Positions 26,560 to 35,560 of a stretch of 64,000 bases of DNA are shown piece after piece. The position numbers and the translations under genes are program-made. A model generated the notes under the pieces. That model had not been told where the DNA came from. It searched no databases and was given only the letters and a program-made list of their open reading frames with translations. Position 1 is the stretch's first letter, and each line of letters opens with the position of its first letter. Source of the DNA: Prevotella sp. (GTDB lineage Bacteria; Bacteroidota; Bacteroidia; Bacteroidales; Bacteroidaceae); the NCBI GenBank assembly GCA_017462915.1, contig JAFTQG010000042.1:1-64000 (forward strand), given 5' to 3'.

Positions 26560-26591
26560 TTTCCGTATTTCATTTTTTATGAGTACCTTTG
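26560..26591 (+). promoter_or_regulatory. Promoter of tRNA-Lys
   Basis: TTTC at 26560-26563 and TACCTTTG at 26584-26591 are 20 bases apart. The tRNA starts at 26624. Confidence 0.7.
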
Positions 26592-26623
26592 CACTCGCTT
26601 TATGAGAATAAGGTAGAAATGGA

Positions 26624-26696
26624 GATCCGCTAGCTCAGTTGGTAGAGCACAACACTTTTAATGTTGGGGTCTTGGGTTCGAGCCCCAAGCGGATCA
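26624..26696 (+). tRNA. tRNA-Lys (TTT anticodon)
   Basis: A 73-base cloverleaf: acceptor GATCCGC/GCGGATC, D arm with AGTTGGTAGAGC, anticodon stem CAACA/TGTTG around CTTTTAA (anticodon TTT), T arm with GGTTCGAGCC, discriminator A. Confidence 0.95.
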
Positions 26697-26699
26697 CAG

Positions 26700-26750
26700 A
26701 AAAGGAAAAGCCAAGTCGCTAATACAACAGTGACTTGGCTTTTCCTTTTT
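26700..26750 (+). terminator. Terminator of tRNA-Lys
   Basis: A perfect 18-bp stem (AAAAGGAAAAGCCAAGTC and its complement) ends in a T-run. Confidence 0.9.
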
Positions 26751-26840
26751 AATCAGGGCTTCAGTTATACACCCGTGAGGACAATGATATCGGAACTCTG
26801 AAATCATGTAATATACAATAATCCTAATCACAATATAATT

Positions 26841-27803
26841 ATGACAAAGACAAGAAAAACATACGCTGTTTTATTCATAGCTCTAATCTGCATTACAGCC
26901 TTAGCATCAGCAATGCACCACAATCCAGCTACCGACAAGAACGGGAACACTGCACTGACAAATGTCCTGACAGATAGCATTTCACGAATAACCTCATCCT
27001 GTCCTGGTGAAATCGGAGTAGCTGTCATCATTAACAATACAGATACCGTCACCGTAAATGACAAAAGCATCTACCCCATGATGAGCGTATTTAAGGTTCA
27101 TCAGGCACTGGCAATCTGCAACAGATTCGACAAAGACGCCCTCTCCCTTGATACATTATTGACTATCAAAAGAGAAGAACTTGACCCTATGACATGGAGC
27201 CCCATGATGAAAGAACACCCTGAGTCGCCGATAACCTTGCCTGTGAAAGAATTATTGCGTTATACGCTCATTAAAAGCGACAATAATGCAAGCAACATCA
27301 TGTTTGAACGATTGGCCGATATTGCAGAAACAGACAGTTTCATTGCCACGCTCATTCCCCGTAAGAGTTTCCAGATAGCTTATAAAGAGTCAGAGATGTC
27401 CGCAGACCATGCCAAAGCCTATTCCAATTACACATCACCACTTGGCGCGGCAATTCTCATGAACAGGTTGTTTACCGACACCCTCGTAAGCCGGGAAAAA
27501 CAAGAATTCATCATGAAATCATTAGGAGAATGCGCCACTGGAAAAGACCGTATAGCTGCCCCACTTCTTAGAAAGGAAAAAGTTTCCATTGCCCACAAAA
27601 CAGGTTCCGGCTACACCAACAACGGAGTTCTTGCCGCCCATAACGATGTTGCCTATATCACTTTACCAAACGGCACGCACTACACATTGGCAATATTTGT
27701 CAAAGATTCCAAGGGCAACGAATCACAAGCCTCAAAAGTAGCAGCACATATATCAGCGATTGTGTATTCGCTATTGTCGCCACAAACCGCAGGACATTCC
27801 TGA
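26841..27803 (+). CDS. Class A beta-lactamase, CfxA-like (subclass A2)
   Basis: A serine beta-lactamase of 320 residues with an N-terminal signal/anchor (about 9-25), acting in the periplasm. The catalytic S-x-x-K is SVFK (Ser82, Lys85), SDN is at 146-148 and KTG at 253-255 (AHKTGSGY). The chain follows CfxA of Bacteroides and Prevotella closely (NVLTDSIS, CPGEIGVAVI, YPMMSVFKVHQAL, AYSNYTSPLGAA) but differs at many positions, so it is a homologue, not cfxA itself. It lies between tRNA-Lys and two tRNA-Asp genes, with no mobilisation genes nearby. Hydrolysis spectrum is not predictable from sequence alone. Confidence 0.93.
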   Translation: MTKTRKTYAVLFIALICITALASAMHHNPATDKNGNTALTNVLTDSISRITSSCPGEIGVAVIINNTDTVTVNDKSIYPMMSVFKVHQALAICNRFDKDALSLDTLLTIKREELDPMTWSPMMKEHPESPITLPVKELLRYTLIKSDNNASNIMFERLADIAETDSFIATLIPRKSFQIAYKESEMSADHAKAYSNYTSPLGAAILMNRLFTDTLVSREKQEFIMKSLGECATGKDRIAAPLLRKEKVSIAHKTGSGYTNNGVLAAHNDVAYITLPNGTHYTLAIFVKDSKGNESQASKVAAHISAIVYSLLSPQTAGHS

Positions 27804-27899
27804 TATTAGACATATATCATTAGCCAACCTTTCGGTTTCCGCTGATGAGCCATCACCTCCCCATGTTTGTCGGGTGAGCCCATATTTATAGAGTGAACC

Positions 27900-27937
27900 C
27901 TTTCCTGTCTCTCCGAACCTTAGGTCTGACAGGAAAG
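27900..27937 (+). terminator. Hairpin downstream of the beta-lactamase gene
   Basis: CTTTCCTGTC pairs with GACAGGAAAG around an 18-base loop. There is no clear T-run, so termination is uncertain. Confidence 0.5.
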
Positions 27938-27947
27938 CAAAGGACAT

Positions 27948-27987
27948 AAAAAAAGTCAACCGCTTATTGTAAGTGGTTGACTTTTTT
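27948..27987 (-). terminator. Terminator of the tRNA-Asp pair
   Basis: AGTCAACCGCTT and AAGTGGTTGACT pair (one G-U) and are flanked by A- and T-runs, so the signal works on the minus strand after the tRNAs. Confidence 0.85.
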
Positions 27988-27992
27988 GTTGG

Positions 27993-28066
27993 CGGTGCGT
28001 ACGGGACTCGGACCCGTGACCTCCAGCGTGACAGGCTGGCATTCTAACCAACTGAACTAACGCACC
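27993..28066 (-). tRNA. tRNA-Asp (GTC anticodon), second of two
   Basis: A 74-base cloverleaf on the minus strand: acceptor GGTGCGT/ACGCACC, anticodon stem CCAGC/GCTGG around CTGTCAC (anticodon GTC), T arm with GGTCCGAGTCC, discriminator G. Identical to the copy at 28094. Confidence 0.95.
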
Positions 28067-28093
28067 AATGTGCTGTTTATCGAATCAAGGAAG

Positions 28094-28167
28094 CGGTGCG
28101 TACGGGACTCGGACCCGTGACCTCCAGCGTGACAGGCTGGCATTCTAACCAACTGAACTAACGCACC
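28094..28167 (-). tRNA. tRNA-Asp (GTC anticodon), first of two
   Basis: The same 74-base sequence as the copy at 27993, lying 27 bases upstream of it in the transcript. The two are transcribed together from the promoter at 28197-28227. Confidence 0.95.
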
Positions 28168-28196
28168 AGAAAACCATCCTTGTTTCTTAGCGAGTG

Positions 28197-28227
28197 CAAA
28201 GGTACTACTTTTTTCTGAACTGACAAA
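28197..28227 (-). promoter_or_regulatory. Promoter of the tRNA-Asp pair
   Basis: On the minus strand, TTTG (28227-28224), 19 bases, TACCTTTG (28204-28197). Confidence 0.75.
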
Positions 28228-28318
28228 ACTTTTCTCCACTTTTTTCCTAAAAACTTCCATTATCGCAAAAAAAATATAAAAGGGAGACTGTATACACCTT
28301 AATTTAAATAATATTATA

Positions 28319-28326
28319 TAACTTTG
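28319..28326 (+). promoter_or_regulatory. -7 element of the glnN promoter
   Basis: TAACTTTG lies 38 bases before the ATG of glnN. No exact -33 TTTG was found at 19-20 bases. Confidence 0.55.
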
Positions 28327-28363
28327 CAACGTTTTCGGATATAAGTAAACTCATACATAGCAC

Positions 28364-30553
28364 ATGACAAATCTACGATTCCACGCAGTCATCACTGCAT
28401 CAAAGAAGAAACCAATAATAGTTGAAGAGCCTAAAGAGCGCCCTTCCGATTATTTCGGCAAGTATGTCTTCACACGTTCGAAGATGTACAGATACCTCCC
28501 TGCAAAAATCTACGAACAGATGGTAGACGTCATGGACAACGGTGCACCTTTCGACCGTTCCATAGCCGATGCTGTGGCAAGAGGCATGAAGCAGTGGGCT
28601 GTGGAAAACGGAGTGACACACTACACGCACTGGTTCCAGCCGCTCACAGAGGGAACAGCAGAGAAGCACGACGCTTTCGTCGAGCCTGACTATAAGGGCG
28701 GAATGATTGAGGAGTTTGAGGGAAAGCTCCTCATACAGCAGGAGCCAGACGCTTCATCATTCCCGTCAGGAGGTATCAGAGCGACATTCGAGGCACGAGG
28801 CTACTCGGCATGGGACCCAACCTCACCGGTGTTCATCATCGACGATACGCTGTGTATACCGACGATTTTCATATCCTATACCGGCGAGGCCCTCGACTAC
28901 AAAGCACCGCTTCTCAGGGCCTTGGCAGCCGTAAACAGAGCGGCAACGGACGTATGTCAACTGTTCTACCCCGATGTAAAGAAAGTCTCTGCAAACCTCG
29001 GATGGGAGCAGGAATACTTCCTTGTAGACGAAGATCTCTATGCAGCAAGGCCCGACCTGGTGATGACAGGAAGAACCCTCATGGGACATGACTCGGCAAA
29101 GAACCAGCAAATGGATGACCATTATTTCGGAACTATCCCCGAGAGAGTCGCACAATTCATGAAGGAGCTGGAGATAAAGGCCCTTGAACTCGGCATACCG
29201 TGCAAGACAAGGCATAACGAAGTGGCGCCAAACCAGTTTGAAGTGGCACCGATATTCGAGGAAATGAACCTTGCCATAGACCACAACATGCTCCTCATGT
29301 CCATCATGAAGAGAATAGCAAGGAAGCATGGCTTCAGATGTCTGCTACATGAAAAGCCTTTTGCAGGAATCAACGGCTCAGGAAAGCACAACAACTGGTC
29401 GCTGACAACAGACACAGGCATACTCCTCCACGCACCGGGAAAGACACCGATGGACAACCTCAGATTCACGGTCTTCATCGTGGAGACACTCATGGGTGTC
29501 TACAAGCACAACGGACTGCTCAAAGCATCGATAATGTCAGCATCAAACGCACATAGACTCGGTGCCAACGAGGCTCCTCCGGCCATCGTCTCCTCTTTCC
29601 TCGGAAGACAGTTGTCCGAGCTTCTCGGAGCCCTTGAGAAGTCGGACAGCAAGGATGCTTTCAACCTCGCAGGCAAGAAAGCCGTAAAACTTGACATCCC
29701 TGTCATCCCAGAACTCCTCATGGACAACACCGACAGGAACAGAACGTCGCCTTTTGCCTTTACAGGAAACAGATTCGAGTTCCGCGCCGTAGGTTCGGAG
29801 GCTAACTGTGCAAGTGCAATGATAGTGCTCAACACGGCAGTAGCAGAAGCCCTTGTTGACTTCCGCCAGAGAGTAGACGCACGTGTAGAGGCAGGAGAAG
29901 AGAAGTTTGAGGCTGTGGTGAAAGTGCTCAGGGAAGACATCATCACATGCAAACCGATACACTTCGACGGCAACGGATACTCCGAAGAGTGGAAGAAAGA
30001 GGCCAAGAAAAGAGGTCTTGATACGGAAAGTTCCTGCCCGGTCGTATTCGACAGATACCTTGACGATGACAGCGTAAGGATGTTCGAGAACATGGGAGTC
30101 ATGAGAAGATGTGAACTTGAGGCCCGTAACGAGGTGAAATGGGAGACATACACCAAGAAAGTGCAGATAGAAGCCCGTGTACTCGGCGACCTTTCACTCA
30201 ACCATATCATCCCTACGGCTACAAGATACCAGTCTGAACTCGTAGAACTTGTAGAGAACATGTACAAGATATTCGAGGACGACGAGTGCGGAAAACTCAC
30301 CCATCGCAACAAGGAAATCATACGCGAGATAGCAGAACGCATAGAGCGTATAGAGGCTGGAGTGACTACACTTGTCGCAAACAGGAAGGTAGCCAACAGG
30401 ATTTCCTCCGAGAGGGAGAAGGCTGTCGCATATCACGACACGGTAGTCCCTGTCATGGAGGAGATAAGGAGCGAGATAGACTGTCTCGAACTGCTCATTG
30501 CCGATGAGCTGTGGACTCTCCCGAAATACAGGGAAATGCTGTTTATAAAATAA
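28364..30553 (+). CDS. glnN: Glutamine synthetase type III
   Basis: Makes glutamine from glutamate and ammonia; 729 residues, the usual GSIII length in Bacteroidales. The N-terminal extension contains YFGKYVFTRSKMYRYLP. Catalytic-domain segments include GWEQEYFLVD, CKTRHNEVAPNQFEVAPIFEE, GINGSGKHNNWSL and NRTSPFAFTGNRFEFRAVGS. It is cytoplasmic. It has its own promoter-like element and terminator; no regulator gene is adjacent. Confidence 0.95.
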   Translation: MTNLRFHAVITASKKKPIIVEEPKERPSDYFGKYVFTRSKMYRYLPAKIYEQMVDVMDNGAPFDRSIADAVARGMKQWAVENGVTHYTHWFQPLTEGTAEKHDAFVEPDYKGGMIEEFEGKLLIQQEPDASSFPSGGIRATFEARGYSAWDPTSPVFIIDDTLCIPTIFISYTGEALDYKAPLLRALAAVNRAATDVCQLFYPDVKKVSANLGWEQEYFLVDEDLYAARPDLVMTGRTLMGHDSAKNQQMDDHYFGTIPERVAQFMKELEIKALELGIPCKTRHNEVAPNQFEVAPIFEEMNLAIDHNMLLMSIMKRIARKHGFRCLLHEKPFAGINGSGKHNNWSLTTDTGILLHAPGKTPMDNLRFTVFIVETLMGVYKHNGLLKASIMSASNAHRLGANEAPPAIVSSFLGRQLSELLGALEKSDSKDAFNLAGKKAVKLDIPVIPELLMDNTDRNRTSPFAFTGNRFEFRAVGSEANCASAMIVLNTAVAEALVDFRQRVDARVEAGEEKFEAVVKVLREDIITCKPIHFDGNGYSEEWKKEAKKRGLDTESSCPVVFDRYLDDDSVRMFENMGVMRRCELEARNEVKWETYTKKVQIEARVLGDLSLNHIIPTATRYQSELVELVENMYKIFEDDECGKLTHRNKEIIREIAERIERIEAGVTTLVANRKVANRISSEREKAVAYHDTVVPVMEEIRSEIDCLELLIADELWTLPKYREMLFIK

Positions 30554-30598
30554 GATAAGCCTTTGCCGCTGAGGGCAAGGACACAATACAAATACCAT

Positions 30599-30635
30599 AA
30601 AGAGAGGCTTGTGCTCAGGCATAAGTCTCTCTTTA
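30599..30635 (+). terminator. Terminator of glnN
   Basis: AAAGAGAG (30599-30606) pairs with CTCTCTTT (30626-30633), extended inward by GCTT/AAGT-like pairs. Confidence 0.75.
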
Positions 30636-30750
30636 TGTATATTCCAATTCAGACGGGTATAAACATTTGATGTAAGAACCATCAAGAGTAGACATTTGCA
30701 ACAACAGCGACTTTGTTCTTATACTTATATAAAATAATGATTTGCTCAGC

Positions 30751-30800
30751 AAAAAGACGGGATACCGAAAGGCAATCATACGCCTTCAGGTATCCCGTCT
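30751..30800 (-). terminator. Terminator of htpG
   Basis: GACGGGATACC and GGTATCCCGTC form an 11-bp stem with an inner GGC/GCC extension. On the minus strand five T follow. Confidence 0.85.
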
Positions 30801-30844
30801 TCATATCATCGCGCGCCTTCCACACTGTGAAGGCCGTACGGAAA

Positions 30845-32905
30845 TCACTTTATCATGCTGATGCTGCGAGAGAGGAACTTATCAAGCGCCTCGCCACGCA
30901 ACATGCCGTTCTGCAGGAGGGCAAGGTCTATGAGCTGATGAACGACATCATTCTTCTGCGCATAGTCGGCGAGCACCTTCTTGCGTGCATCCTTCTGTGC
31001 GGTGATGTCCTTCTCGGTCTTCGCGAGATCGTCCTTCTCATCCTGAGGAATCTCGTCATCCTTCTTGCCCGCCTTGCTCTGCTCGAGCACAGCCTTGCGT
31101 GCCTCAAGGCCTTTTATTTCGCTGTCGATAGGCTTCAGCTGGTCTGCGCAAGCAGTCTCCGTATCGCTGAGCACCTTAGCGATAAGCGGATGGTCTGAGT
31201 TGAGAACCATGCCGAACGAGTCAGGCATCTCGCCATAGAACGACATTCCTGCCTGAAGATGAGACATCTCCTTCATGCGGCGCATCCATTCGTTCTGTGT
31301 TATGACAACAGGCTTCTGCTCTGCGCCAAGTCCCTCAACCTCAATATTGAACTGTGCCTTGTCAATCTTAGGGAGCTGGCTCTGGAATACGGCTGACAAG
31401 TTGTCAGTCTCCGCTGCCGACAGCTCGTTTTTCTTCTTGTCGTCCTTTACTATGAGACGCTCCACGATGTCAGCATCCACACGTGTGAAACGCGCCTTCT
31501 CGAAATGCTGCTCAAACACCTGAACAGCAGGAACATCAAGTTCGCCGTCGAACATCAGCACAGAATATCCCTTGTCCTGAGCCGACTTTATATAAGAATA
31601 CTGAGCCTCCTTGTCTGTAGCGTAGAGGTATACGAGATTGCCGTCCTTGTCTGTCTGCGCATCCTTTATGAGTTCCTTGTACTCATCATACGTGAAGAAC
31701 TTGCCGTCGATGTCCTTCAGCAGAGCGAAGTCCTTTGCCCTGTCATAGAAATCCATCTGCGAGAGCATACCGTAGTTGATGAAAAGCTTCAGGGAGTCCC
31801 ATTTCTCCTCATACTCCTTGCGGTTGTCATTGAAGATAGACTTCAGGCGGTCAGCGACCTTCTTTGTGATATAAGTGCTGATTTTCTTGACATTAGCGTC
31901 GCTCTGGAGATAAGAGCGAGACACGTTGAGCGGAATGTCAGGCGAGTCTATCACACCGTGGAGCAGTGTGAGGAACTCCGGCACAATGCCCTCCACCTGG
32001 TCTGTAACGAACACCTGGTTGCAGTACAGCTGTATCTTGTTGCGTGTAAGCTCAAGGTTTGACTTAACTTTCGGGAAATACAGTATACCAGTCAGATTGA
32101 ACGGATAGTCGACATTGAGATGAATCCAGAACAAAGGTTCGTCAGACATCGGATACAGTGTGCGGTAGAAGGTCTTGTAGTCCTCGTCGGTGAGCGACGA
32201 CGGAGTCTTCACCCACATAGGCTCGACATCATTGATGATATTGTCCTCGGCAGTGTCGACCATCTTCTTCTCCTCTGAGCTCCACTCCTGCTTCTTGCCG
32301 AAAGCGACAGGAACAGACATGAACTTGCAGTATTTGTTGAGGAGCTCCTGAATCTTCTGCTGCTCCAGGAATTCCTTGCTGTCCTCAGAGATATGGAGGA
32401 TGATGTCAGTACCGTGGCCTTCCTTCTCGGCATCGGTGATTTCGTATTCCGGCGAACCGTCACAGGTCCATTTCACAGCCTTTGCGCCCTCCTTATATGA
32501 CAGTGTCACGATGTCCACCTTGTCTGACACCATGAACGAAGAGTAGAAGCCGAGACCGAAATGACCTATTATCTGATTGGCATCGTCCTTGAACTTCTCG
32601 AGGAAATCCGTAACGCCGGAGAAGGCTATCTGATTGATGTAACGGTCTATTTCCTCCTCGGTCATACCGATACCGTTATCGCTGATTGTCAGTGTCTTTG
32701 CCTCTTTATCGAGAGAGACAGACACCTTCAAGCCGTCGACGCTTCCCGAAAACTCGCCCTTCTGTGCAAGAGTCTTCAGCTTCTGTGTCGCGTCAACAGC
32801 GTTGGAAACCATCTCGCGAAGGAAGATTTCCTGGTCGCTATACAAGAATTTCTTGATGACAGGGAAGATGTTCTCTGTCGTAACTCCAATATTTCCTTTT
32901 GCCAT
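30845..32905 (-). CDS. htpG: Molecular chaperone HtpG (Hsp90)
   Basis: 686 residues, a complete bacterial Hsp90. The N-terminal GHKL ATPase domain contains EIFLREMVSNAVDATQKL, TISDNGIGMTEEEIDRYI and GHFGLGFYSSFMVSD. The middle domain contains the catalytic-loop arginine region LNVSRSYLQSD. The C-terminal dimerisation domain ends in NGMLRGEALDKFLSRSISM. The gene stands alone with its own terminator, facing a repeat-rich 812-base region upstream. Confidence 0.95.
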   Translation of the reverse strand: MAKGNIGVTTENIFPVIKKFLYSDQEIFLREMVSNAVDATQKLKTLAQKGEFSGSVDGLKVSVSLDKEAKTLTISDNGIGMTEEEIDRYINQIAFSGVTDFLEKFKDDANQIIGHFGLGFYSSFMVSDKVDIVTLSYKEGAKAVKWTCDGSPEYEITDAEKEGHGTDIILHISEDSKEFLEQQKIQELLNKYCKFMSVPVAFGKKQEWSSEEKKMVDTAEDNIINDVEPMWVKTPSSLTDEDYKTFYRTLYPMSDEPLFWIHLNVDYPFNLTGILYFPKVKSNLELTRNKIQLYCNQVFVTDQVEGIVPEFLTLLHGVIDSPDIPLNVSRSYLQSDANVKKISTYITKKVADRLKSIFNDNRKEYEEKWDSLKLFINYGMLSQMDFYDRAKDFALLKDIDGKFFTYDEYKELIKDAQTDKDGNLVYLYATDKEAQYSYIKSAQDKGYSVLMFDGELDVPAVQVFEQHFEKARFTRVDADIVERLIVKDDKKKNELSAAETDNLSAVFQSQLPKIDKAQFNIEVEGLGAEQKPVVITQNEWMRRMKEMSHLQAGMSFYGEMPDSFGMVLNSDHPLIAKVLSDTETACADQLKPIDSEIKGLEARKAVLEQSKAGKKDDEIPQDEKDDLAKTEKDITAQKDARKKVLADYAQKNDVVHQLIDLALLQNGMLRGEALDKFLSRSISMIK

Positions 32906-33047
32906 AGTTTTATGTTTATTTGTTTGTCATTATATTCCTGCCATAGCATACTACAAAATCCATGCCAAAAACGGAATGCAAGATTCACCCCCAAATAGCC
33001 AATCAGACCGTCACAAGGAAAAGTCCCGCCATTTCCGTGCTGTACAG

Positions 33048-33135
33048 ACCGTGACATTTTACCATGTGAAAGGTCACCTTTCGCAATGTAAAAGGTGACC
33101 TATTGCAGCATGAAAGGTGACCTTTCACGACCCCG
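33048..33135. repeat. Cluster 3 of four 22-bp direct repeats
   Basis: Units start at 33048, 33070, 33092 and 33114 with heads ACCGTGACATTT, AAGGTCACCTTT, AAGGTGACCTAT and AAGGTGACCTTT. Three of the four hold a near-perfect palindromic core. Confidence 0.85.
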
Positions 33136-33336
33136 TTAATGCAAGTTTGCATGGATATGTAATAAGGTGTTAATCATCAAATAGTTACAACAAATAGAAG
33201 AAAAGCCTTTACCGCTCATGGATTTACCGATTTTTCCCATCAGTCCACACGATTCATGCATGCAGGAACCACCGTGAACACTCTTTCGGCGTAAGAGCGT
33301 GCAAGGACAAGGGAAAGTGCTGCTATACCTATTATA

Positions 33337-33537
33337 ATAAGTAAGTCAAAAAAATTAAACGATACAATCCATGATAAAGCAAGCACTTACATCTTGTATG
33401 TATAAACCTTGTTCTTTTTGGCTGTTTCCGCCTTGTCGCTCAGTCACATAGCCCGCTATGCTCCCTCGTTCCAAGACGAAAACATCTCAAAAATAACAAA
33501 GCTTTATACTATACATTAATTTTTGTGACTTACTTAT
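33337..33537. repeat. Hairpin element family 2, copy a (MITE-like)
   Basis: 201 bp with 12-bp terminal inverted repeats ATAAGTAAGTCA/TGACTTACTTAT. Inner arms TATAAACCTTGTTCTTTTTG and the complement of TATAAAGCTTTGTTATTTTT pair imperfectly, and the apex is CATAGCCCGCTATG. Other copies lie at 40057, 47640 and, as one end only, 61802. Confidence 0.8.
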
Positions 33538-33679
33538 CAGAGTAATCCCTACAAAGCCAGCATTACCATCTACAGCTGTCAGCCGACGGAATCAAATCGC
33601 CATGAAGCAATTATACCGACAGACAAAATGATTTTCACAAAATTAACAATAGCACTTCCGTTTTCTCTGAAAAATTTAT

Positions 33680-33687
33680 TAACTTTG
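33680..33687 (+). promoter_or_regulatory. -7 element of the ettA promoter
   Basis: TAACTTTG lies 31 bases before the ATG of ettA. A TTCCG at 33656-33660 is 19 bases upstream as a weak -33 element. Confidence 0.5.
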
Positions 33688-33717
33688 TAGGCAAAACATA
33701 AAAACAGAACAAACAGA

Positions 33718-35415
33718 ATGGCTACAGTAGACGACAAGAAAGTTATCTTCTCAATGGTGGGTGTCAACAAAATCATCCAGCAAAACCAAAAGCAAGTCCT
33801 GAAAAACATATACCTGTCCTTCTTTTACGGTGCCAAGATCGGTATCGTAGGTCTCAACGGTGCGGGAAAATCCACGCTCATGAAAATCATCGCCGGCATC
33901 GAACAGCCAACATCCGGCGATGTCGTGTGGAGCCCCGGATATTCCGTTGGCTATCTGCCACAGGATCCTCCGCTCAATGAAGAAAAGACGGTGAAGGAGA
34001 ATGTGCAGGAAGGTGTGCAACATGTCTATGACGCACTGAAGGAGTATGACGACATAAACGTGAAATTCGGCTTGGAGGAATACTATTCAGACCCTGACAA
34101 GATGGACAAGCTCATGGCACGGCAGGCAGAGGTGCAGGACATCATTGACAGCACCGACGCATGGAATATGGACTCACGCATAGAGAGAGCCATGGACGCC
34201 CTGCGCTGTCCTCCGGGAGACTGGGCTGTAGACAAGCTGTCGGGAGGCGAGCGCCGACGTGTCGCTCTCTGCAAACTTCTCCTGCAGAAGCCTGATGTCC
34301 TCCTCCTCGACGAACCTACAAACCACCTCGACGCCGAGTCTATAGACTGGCTCGAGCAGCACCTTCAGCAGTATGAGGGCACGGTGATTGCCGTGACCCA
34401 CGACAGATATTTCCTTGACGACGTGTCTGAATGGATACTTGAATTGGATCGTGGCGAGGGCATTCCATGGAAGGGCAACTACTCTTCATGGCTCGACCAG
34501 AAGACATCACGCATGGCGCAGGAGGAGAAAAGCGCGTCGAAGCGCAGGAAAGCCCTTGAGCGTGAACTGGAGTGGATACGCATGGCTCCCAAGGCGCGAC
34601 AGGCAAAGGGCAAGGCGCGACTCAACAGTTACGATGCCATGCTCAACCAAGAGCAGAAGGAGCGCGAGGAGAAACTTGAGATTTTCATCCCCAACGGTCC
34701 ACGTCTCGGCAACAAGGTCATCAATGCCGAGCATGTCGCAAAGGCTTTCGGAGAGAAGAAACTGTTCACAGACCTCAACTTCATGCTGCCGCCTAACGGC
34801 ATAGTAGGTGTCATCGGTCCTAACGGAGCAGGAAAGACTACCCTCTTCCGCCTTATCATGGGGCTTGACAAGGCTGATGCCGGAACATTCGAAGTAGGTG
34901 ATACCGTCAAGCTGGCGTATGTCGACCAGCAGCACAAGGATATAGACCCGAACAAGACTGTCTATGATGTAGTGTCGGGAGGTACGGAGTCTTTCCGCAT
35001 GGGAGGCAAGGACATCAACGCACGTGCATATCTCAGCAGATTCAATTTCTCCGGCAATGACCAGGGCAAGCTCTGCGGTGTGCTGTCGGGAGGTGAGAGA
35101 AACCGTCTGCAGCTCGCGCTCGCACTGAAGCAGGAAGGTAACGTGCTGTTGCTCGACGAGCCGACCAACGACATCGATGTCAACACTCTCCGCGCACTGG
35201 AGGAAGGTCTGGAGTCGTTCGCCGGATGTGCTGTCGTCATCTCACACGACCGCTGGTTCCTCGACCGTATATGCACCCATATCCTCGCTTTTGAAGGAGA
35301 CGGCAACGTGTTCTTCTTCGAGGGAAGCTACTCAGACTATGAGATAAACAAGGCGCAGCGTCTCGGCACTGACGAAGTGAAGCGTCCGCGCTACAGGAAA
35401 CTGATGGAAGAATAA
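33718..35415 (+). CDS. ettA: Energy-dependent translational throttle protein EttA (ABC-F)
   Basis: An ABC-F ATPase of 565 residues without membrane segments; it binds the ribosomal E site and gates early elongation according to ATP/ADP. Two ABC cassettes: Walker A GLNGAGKSTLMK (about 43-54) and GPNGAGKTTLFR (about 363-374), signature LSGGERRRVALCK and LSGGERNRLQLAL, Walker B LLLDEPTNHLD and LLLDEPTNDID. The second D-loop reads NDID, a feature of EttA. A strong hairpin follows. Confidence 0.93.
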   Translation: MATVDDKKVIFSMVGVNKIIQQNQKQVLKNIYLSFFYGAKIGIVGLNGAGKSTLMKIIAGIEQPTSGDVVWSPGYSVGYLPQDPPLNEEKTVKENVQEGVQHVYDALKEYDDINVKFGLEEYYSDPDKMDKLMARQAEVQDIIDSTDAWNMDSRIERAMDALRCPPGDWAVDKLSGGERRRVALCKLLLQKPDVLLLDEPTNHLDAESIDWLEQHLQQYEGTVIAVTHDRYFLDDVSEWILELDRGEGIPWKGNYSSWLDQKTSRMAQEEKSASKRRKALERELEWIRMAPKARQAKGKARLNSYDAMLNQEQKEREEKLEIFIPNGPRLGNKVINAEHVAKAFGEKKLFTDLNFMLPPNGIVGVIGPNGAGKTTLFRLIMGLDKADAGTFEVGDTVKLAYVDQQHKDIDPNKTVYDVVSGGTESFRMGGKDINARAYLSRFNFSGNDQGKLCGVLSGGERNRLQLALALKQEGNVLLLDEPTNDIDVNTLRALEEGLESFAGCAVVISHDRWFLDRICTHILAFEGDGNVFFFEGSYSDYEINKAQRLGTDEVKRPRYRKLMEE

Positions 35416-35422
35416 ATTCATG

Positions 35423-35468
35423 TCATGCCATTCCTCGCACGACTGTTGACGTGTGAGGAATGGCATGA
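35423..35468 (+). terminator. Hairpin after ettA
   Basis: TCATGCCATTCCTCGCACG pairs with its near-exact complement ending at 35468 around an eight-base loop. The T-run is poor. Confidence 0.7.
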
Positions 35469-35560
35469 TAGCTTGCAAAACCATCTTTCATCACACAAAG
35501 ACTGACAAACCAAACTAAAGAAACATACCGTAATTTACAAAATCTATAAAAACTATTCAC

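Larger units (their letters stand above)
32906..33717. other. Repeat-rich intergenic region between htpG and ettA
   Basis: 812 bases without a gene. It holds a four-unit 22-bp repeat cluster (33048-33135), a complete family 2 hairpin element (33337-33537) and the ettA promoter element near 33680. I see nothing in 33140-33330. Confidence 0.7.

Noticed and set aside
27993-28167. Duplicated tRNA-Asp as an integration scar
   Set aside because: Both copies are complete and share one promoter and terminator; tandem tRNA duplication is common and no integrase is present.
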